From contig JABDJK010000103.1 of assembly GCA_013002535.1 (NCBI GenBank), forward strand, positions 1 through 61,095: DNA of 61,095 nucleotides, given 5' to 3'. A program made the position numbers and the translations under genes. The stretch is from Hyphococcus sp. (lineage in GTDB: Bacteria > Pseudomonadota > Alphaproteobacteria > Caulobacterales > Parvularculaceae). The notes under the pieces were generated by a model, which was not told the DNA's origin, did no database searches, and worked only from the letters and a program-made list of their open reading frames with translations. Shown one piece after another: positions 57,016 to 61,095 of the stretch (positions are counted from its first letter, which is position 1; each line of letters opens with the position of its first letter).

Positions 57016-58488
57016 ATGTTGAAAATACGTCGCGCGCGAATCGCCGTCGCTATGCTGCTGTCCGCAGGTCTGTTAACCGGATGCGTCAACAGTGAAGAAT
57101 GGAGGCCGGCGGTGGAAGAGGCGTTCACCTTTGAGGCAAATAGCGGCGACAAGGCAGACGCCCTGCGCGGTGAGCTTTACGTGCCTGAAAATCGGGCAAA
57201 TCCCGATAGCCGCCAAATCAAATTGAATTATGTGAAATTTCCGGCGACCGGTGAAAATCCGGGTGCGCCGATTGTTTATCTTGCTGGCGGGCCAGGGGGC
57301 TCCGGCGAATGGACAGCCAAAGGCCGCCGATTTCCGTTGTTCATGGCGATGCGGGAATTTGGCGACGTCATTGCGTATGATCAGCGCGGCACGGGCGGTT
57401 CTGACGACACGCCGCAATGTGTTTCGGAAACGGTTATTCCCGACGACGCAGACATTCCGCGCGACGAAATGATCGCGATGTTGAAAGAGTCAGTGGACTA
57501 TTGTGAAACGTTCTGGCGCGAGCAAGGGATCGATCCGGCCGGCTATACGACGCTGGAGAGCGCCCGCGATCTGGACGAATTGCGCGCCCATCTTGGCGCT
57601 GAGAAAATTACACTCTGGGGGATTTCCTACGGTACCCATTTGGCGCTTGCAGCGGCAAAGGAAATGGGACCGCGCATTGAAAAAATGGTTATGACGGGTG
57701 GCGAAGGGCTGGATCAAACCGTCAAGCTGCCAGCGCGCACTGACGCCTATTTTGATCGCCTTACCGCCGCTGTGTCATCCGCGAACCCGCAAGCCGCACC
57801 CATGATCGGTGACTTCCCCGGACTGATGCGCATGGTGCAGGCGCAGTTGGCTGAACAACCGGTGATGCTCGGCTTGCCGCAGGAAGATGGAACGCGTGCT
57901 GATTTTCTTCTCACCAAAGACGTCATGCAGCGACTTTCGTCAGCGATGATAGCCGATCCGCAAAGCGGCGTTCAGTTAATGCAATTCTACGGTGCAATCG
58001 CGGCCCAGCAATATGCGCCCATCGAACAGGCAATAGCGCGTTTCGTGACGCCGGGCGAGCCGCAAAAATGGCGCGTTATGTCGTTGGCGATGGATATCGC
58101 GTCTGGCATCAGTGAGGAACGATTAGCGCTGGTCAACGAGCAGGCGAAGACCGGCTTAATCGGTGATTATCTCAACTTCCCAATGCCGCATTTACGCGGC
58201 GCCATGGGCCTCGACCTAGGCGAGGATTTCCGGGCGCCGCCGCAAAGCGATATCCCGACGCTGCTTCTCTCTGGAACGCTCGACGGTCGAACCTATCCTG
58301 AAAGCCAGCAAGAGGCATTCTCCGGATTTTCAAATCTGTCTACTGTTATTGTCGAAAATGCAGGGCACAACCTCTTCATGGTCTCACCGGACGTCTCAGA
58401 CGTAATATTGCGTTTCATGCGCGGCGAGAACGTAAATGGCGAGACTATCACTATTGACGCGCCGACCTTCACCTTGCCTGGGCAATAA
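57016..58488 (+). CDS. alpha/beta hydrolase lipoprotein (TAP-like)
   Basis: 490 residues. A lipobox (LLTGC, Cys about 23) anchors it. Hydrolase fold: IVYLAGGPGGSGEW (oxyanion loop HGGPG-like), VIAYDQRGTGGSD, nucleophile elbow TLWGISYGTHLALA (Ser about 200), TLLLSGTLDGRTYP (Asp) and VENAGHNLFM (His). The family covers tripeptidyl/proline aminopeptidases. The ATG at 57016 has AAGGGAAG upstream; the ATG at 56998 lacks one. The divergent LytTR gene suggests control. Confidence 0.9.
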   Translation: MLKIRRARIAVAMLLSAGLLTGCVNSEEWRPAVEEAFTFEANSGDKADALRGELYVPENRANPDSRQIKLNYVKFPATGENPGAPIVYLAGGPGGSGEWTAKGRRFPLFMAMREFGDVIAYDQRGTGGSDDTPQCVSETVIPDDADIPRDEMIAMLKESVDYCETFWREQGIDPAGYTTLESARDLDELRAHLGAEKITLWGISYGTHLALAAAKEMGPRIEKMVMTGGEGLDQTVKLPARTDAYFDRLTAAVSSANPQAAPMIGDFPGLMRMVQAQLAEQPVMLGLPQEDGTRADFLLTKDVMQRLSSAMIADPQSGVQLMQFYGAIAAQQYAPIEQAIARFVTPGEPQKWRVMSLAMDIASGISEERLALVNEQAKTGLIGDYLNFPMPHLRGAMGLDLGEDFRAPPQSDIPTLLLSGTLDGRTYPESQQEAFSGFSNLSTVIVENAGHNLFMVSPDVSDVILRFMRGENVNGETITIDAPTFTLPGQ

Positions 58489-58593
58489 ACCCGTCGCCCA
58501 GGGAGCACGGACGACGCCCACCGCAAGAACGCTTGAAGTCGCAGCCGGGCAGGGTTATGCAACCGGCTGATTTCACCGATCAAAGTGTCTCGT

Positions 58594-58680
58594 GCGGGCG
58601 TGGTGGAATTGGTAGACACAACAGACTTAAAATCTGTCGGAGGTAACTCCGTGCCGGTTCAAGTCCGGCCGTCCGCACCA
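58594..58680 (+). tRNA. tRNA-Leu (UAA anticodon)
   Basis: 87 bases with the CCA end encoded. The acceptor GCGGGCG pairs with CGTCCGC, the D arm and the long variable arm (CGGAGGTAACTCCG) mark a class II tRNA, and the T arm is GCCGGTTCAAGTCCGGC. The anticodon loop CTTAAAA between ACAGA and TCTGT puts TAA at 58628-58630, reading UUA/UUG leucine codons. Confidence 0.97.
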
Positions 58681-58720
58681 TTTTTCGGAACCGTTCGCGA
58701 AGCGAACGCAGTCCGAAAAA
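58681..58720 (+). terminator. terminator after tRNA-Leu
   Basis: TTTTTCGGA (58681-58689) pairs with TCCGAAAAA (58712-58720), with an inner GTTCGC-GAA-GCGAAC hairpin at 58693-58707. The 40-base structure starts at the base after the CCA end and reads as a terminator in both directions because of the flanking T and A runs. Confidence 0.75.
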
Positions 58721-59002
58721 ATTTGATCACGAACATTAATTTTCACTTGTGAGCCGGCATAATTTCAAAATTTTGGTTTTGTCGCGGGGAACGGTACAAG
58801 CTTCAATACTGGGTCGGGTTATTGCGGTCTCAACTTTATTCCATCCATGAGTTTAGTTTCAACCAAAGTCAAAATTGACGCCAAATCCGCGAGACGGAAA
58901 TCACGGAGCGCCGTCATAATCCGGGCGCAAATTAAAAAACTAATGGAATCCGGGACTTGCAGGCGCTCGGGTCAGTGCTTTAGTCTATTGTGCAGGTAAG
59001 TG
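58721..59002. other. intergenic region upstream of tolC-like gene
   Basis: 282 bases with no supported gene (about 320 with the terminator). It is AT-richer in places (TTTCAAAATTTTGGTTTT) and is the only room for a promoter of the TolC gene. I see no clear -35/-10 pair, riboswitch or repeat. Confidence 0.5.
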
Positions 59003-60418
59003 ATGGTGGGGAAGATGAGAAGACTTGCTTGCGCCGTTCTGGCGCTTTCTTCAATTGCGAATACAGGCAACGCGCAAGAACTGCACGAAGTATTGACACT
59101 GGTTTATGAAACAAACCCAACAATTCGTGCGGAACGCAATCGACAACGTGCAACTGAAGAGCTGAAAGATCAGGCGTTATCGCAGTCGCTTCCCCAGATT
59201 GTTGGCAATGCTGGGCTTGGACGGTCAACAAATACCCAAACAACGACAGCCGGATTGTTTACAGGGGGCGATCCGACGACACGGCAATTCAAACTCGAAA
59301 ATACGAATCTCGGCGTGTCGGCAGAACAAACGGTGTTTTCCGGGTTTCGCAACTATCATTCATACAAACAGGCAAAGTCGAGAATCAAAGCGGGTAACGC
59401 GCAGCTCGCCGGCGTTGAGCAACAAACATTACTAAATGCCGTCGCAGCGTATTTCGATGTTACGCGGGACCTCGAAGTCTTTAACGCAAATAATTCAAAC
59501 GTTGCGGTGCTTGCCAAACAACTGGACGACGCCAACGTTCGGTTTGAACTGGGCGATGTTACCAAGACCGATGTATTGCAAGCAGAAGCGCGCTTGTCTG
59601 GCGCTAAAGCACAACTCTCGGCTGCGAAAACTCAATTGGCGGATTCGCGGATGCGTTTTCGCGAAGTTGTTGGGGCGCCGCCGGAAACCTTGAACGCCGC
59701 GCGGCCGTTACCGGGTTTGCCGGAGACTCTAGACGAAGCCCAGGCAGTGGCTCGCGAGATGGCGCCGCAATATCTCGTGGTGCAATCCGAGGCTGACGCG
59801 TCGCGGCGTCAAATTAAAGTAGAACAGGGCGCGCGCCTTCCCACCGTTTCACTCACAGCGTCCTATGCAAGAGCTGATGAGCCGTCTTCATTCATCATTG
59901 ATGACGAACAATGGTCATATGGAATTCGCGCGACTATTCCTATATTTCGCGGTGGCCTTGAATTTTCCCGATTGCGTGAAGCAAAGGCGCTGCATGCGAG
60001 AGATCGCGCGCGGATAGTTGCTACTGAACGCAATATCGAGGTGCAAATCAGCTTTTTATGGGAACAATTACAGGAAGCGCGCGCGCGAATTGAATCATCC
60101 AGCGCGCAGGCAATGGCGAATGAGCAAGCGCTGAAGGGTGTGCGGCGCGAAGCGCAATTGGGTGCAAGAACTACACTCGACGTATTAAACGCTGAACAGG
60201 AGTTTTTGAATGCGCAGGTTGCGCAAGCCGCCGCGGTTCGAAACCAACAGGTCGCCGCTTACGGATTGCTTGCCGCTATGGGTGTTTTATCGCCGGATGC
60301 CGCCAGTCTTGCAAACTTGCAAAATGCGGTATTTGACGCCGATAGCTATATGTCTTCGCAGGATCCGATCATTGATGAAATCTACCCGGCGTTAACGATT
60401 GAGGCGCCGGCGGATTAA
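59003..60418 (+). CDS. TolC-family outer-membrane efflux protein
   Basis: 471 residues from the ATG at 59003 (AGG six bases upstream); an ATG at 59015 is also in frame. Signal peptide (LACAVLALSSIANTGNA), then two OEP repeats: LHEVLTLVYETNPTIRAERNR and AQAVAREMAPQYLVVQSEAD, with long helices (KQLDDANVRFELGDVTKTDVL; GVRREAQLGARTTLDVLNAEQ). It forms the trimeric outer-membrane duct for type I secretion or efflux; its partner transporter is not in the window. Confidence 0.93.
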   Translation: MVGKMRRLACAVLALSSIANTGNAQELHEVLTLVYETNPTIRAERNRQRATEELKDQALSQSLPQIVGNAGLGRSTNTQTTTAGLFTGGDPTTRQFKLENTNLGVSAEQTVFSGFRNYHSYKQAKSRIKAGNAQLAGVEQQTLLNAVAAYFDVTRDLEVFNANNSNVAVLAKQLDDANVRFELGDVTKTDVLQAEARLSGAKAQLSAAKTQLADSRMRFREVVGAPPETLNAARPLPGLPETLDEAQAVAREMAPQYLVVQSEADASRRQIKVEQGARLPTVSLTASYARADEPSSFIIDDEQWSYGIRATIPIFRGGLEFSRLREAKALHARDRARIVATERNIEVQISFLWEQLQEARARIESSSAQAMANEQALKGVRREAQLGARTTLDVLNAEQEFLNAQVAQAAAVRNQQVAAYGLLAAMGVLSPDAASLANLQNAVFDADSYMSSQDPIIDEIYPALTIEAPAD

Positions 60419-60448
60419 AGCGTAAGTCGCGTAGGGACGTCGACCGCC

Positions 60449-61095
60449 ATGCGGATATTGTTTTTGCACGATAACTTCCCCGCGCAATTCGGAGCGTTTG
60501 CGCAATACCTGTCATCGCAAGGCTGGGAAACCATCTTTGGAACTCAGCGGGAAAATGTTGGCTTGAATGGCGTCAAGACATTCACCTACAAGCCTCACCG
60601 CGAACCATCCGACAATACCCATCGCTACTTGCGCAGCTTTGAGCGCGCCACTTTATGTGGGCAAGCCGTAGCTCGAAGTTTGCTTGCGCTTGAGAAACGA
60701 AATTTGAAACCGGAAATCGTGATGGCGCATTCTGGGTGGGGTCCGGGCCTTTTTGTGAAAGACATATGGCCGGACGTTTCGTTTGCCGCCTATTTCGAGT
60801 GGTTTTATCGAATGGACGGCGCCGATATCTCATATCTGAACAAACACGGAGATGATCGCGAATTGGACGATGTTCTGAGCGGTCAACTTCGCAATGCTGC
60901 TATTCTCTCCGATCTTGCAAACTGTGATGGGGCAATCATTCCGACGCAGTTTCAGAAAACCCAATTTCCGAAAAAATTTCATGACTATTTGACAGTGCTT
61001 CATGACGGAATTGATACGGACTACTTTTCGCCAAAAGATAAAAGGGATTCGGTGCGGCAGAAATTTCAATTTCCTTCTTCTGCACAGGTCATCAC
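60449..61095 (+). CDS. glycosyltransferase, N-terminal part (runs off window)
   Basis: 215 residues visible and open at the right edge. MRILFLHDNFPAQFGAFAQYL starts a Rossmann-type GT-B domain; VMAHSGWGPGLFVKDIWPDV and GAIIPTQFQKTQFPKKF, then VLHDGIDTDYFSP, are the family-4 glycosyltransferase motifs at the inter-domain junction. The C-terminal donor-binding half is missing. It lies 30 bp after the TolC gene, which may mean polysaccharide or capsule export context. Confidence 0.88.
   Translation, partial: MRILFLHDNFPAQFGAFAQYLSSQGWETIFGTQRENVGLNGVKTFTYKPHREPSDNTHRYLRSFERATLCGQAVARSLLALEKRNLKPEIVMAHSGWGPGLFVKDIWPDVSFAAYFEWFYRMDGADISYLNKHGDDRELDDVLSGQLRNAAILSDLANCDGAIIPTQFQKTQFPKKFHDYLTVLHDGIDTDYFSPKDKRDSVRQKFQFPSSAQVI

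Noticed and set aside
1-61095. CRISPR array, insertion sequence or prophage
   Set aside because: No regularly spaced direct repeats, transposase or phage structural gene is visible; gene order is that of a normal chromosome.

Overview
The window is chromosomal DNA from an alphaproteobacterium. The evidence is gene order: dusB-ntrY-ntrX-trkA-trkH-dat-hfq-hflX, lipA next to a COQ10/RatA-type gene, a fused ispDF, a fused cysNC, and map-radC, all typical of that class. Base composition is moderately GC-rich by eye. Several gene types (TadG-like pilus proteins, a membrane-bound LytTR regulator, a prpBCD methylcitrate cluster, a CsgG-type secreted protein) suggest a free-living, probably aquatic, Hyphomonadaceae/Parvularculaceae-like lineage; that rank is inference. 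About 60 genes are packed tightly, many with ATGA or TAATG overlaps. I found no rRNA, CRISPR array, insertion sequence or prophage.

Layout. 1-7.2 kb: the start of a TIR-domain gene leaving the left edge, an M48 metalloprotease lipoprotein, a DUF885/PepSY run, alanine dehydrogenase and hypotheticals. 7.2-13.4 kb: lipA-GST-coq10, a fused MFS/spermidine-synthase-like protein, pncC and ispDF. 13.4-24.6 kb: dusB, the NtrYX two-component system (no ntrBC between dusB and ntrY), TrkA/TrkH potassium uptake, a D-amino-acid transaminase, hfq, hflX and an inositol-monophosphatase-family gene. 24.6-32.6 kb: a DEAD-box helicase, cysNC, a cysD with an added N-terminal DNA-binding-like domain, a divergent GbsR/MarR regulator whose start codon sits in a perfect palindrome, a TSUP exporter and a CsgG-family protein. 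32.8-39.1 kb: prpD, prpB and prpC with small enzyme genes between them, then folE and an enoyl-CoA hydratase. 39.2-45.6 kb: a CPA1 antiporter, a histidine kinase with a degenerate N-box overlapping a HerA-type ATPase, a periplasmic isoaspartyl peptidase and a beta-carbonic anhydrase. 45.6-51 kb: a PfkB kinase, a broken radC, map, sfsA, a broken and an intact TadG-like gene, and an orphan Phd/YefM antitoxin. 51-61 kb: a MoaB/CinA-type gene, a TPR protein plus cytochrome lipoprotein plus serine deaminase, a membrane LytTR regulator divergent from a hydrolase lipoprotein, tRNA-Leu(UAA), a TolC protein and a partial glycosyltransferase.

How the genes work together. cysD-cysNC activate sulfate to APS and PAPS, and a TSUP permease lies nearby. 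prpB, prpC and prpD form the methylcitrate route for propionyl-CoA. NtrYX, TrkAH and Hfq are regulatory and ion-homeostasis functions held together across alphaproteobacteria.

Most unusual points: the HTH-CysD fusion; the 20-bp palindrome centred on a regulator start codon; the kinase/HerA pair preceded by two back-to-back hairpins with the Shine-Dalgarno in one loop; and three decayed genes (radC, a TadG copy, a DCC-family fragment).
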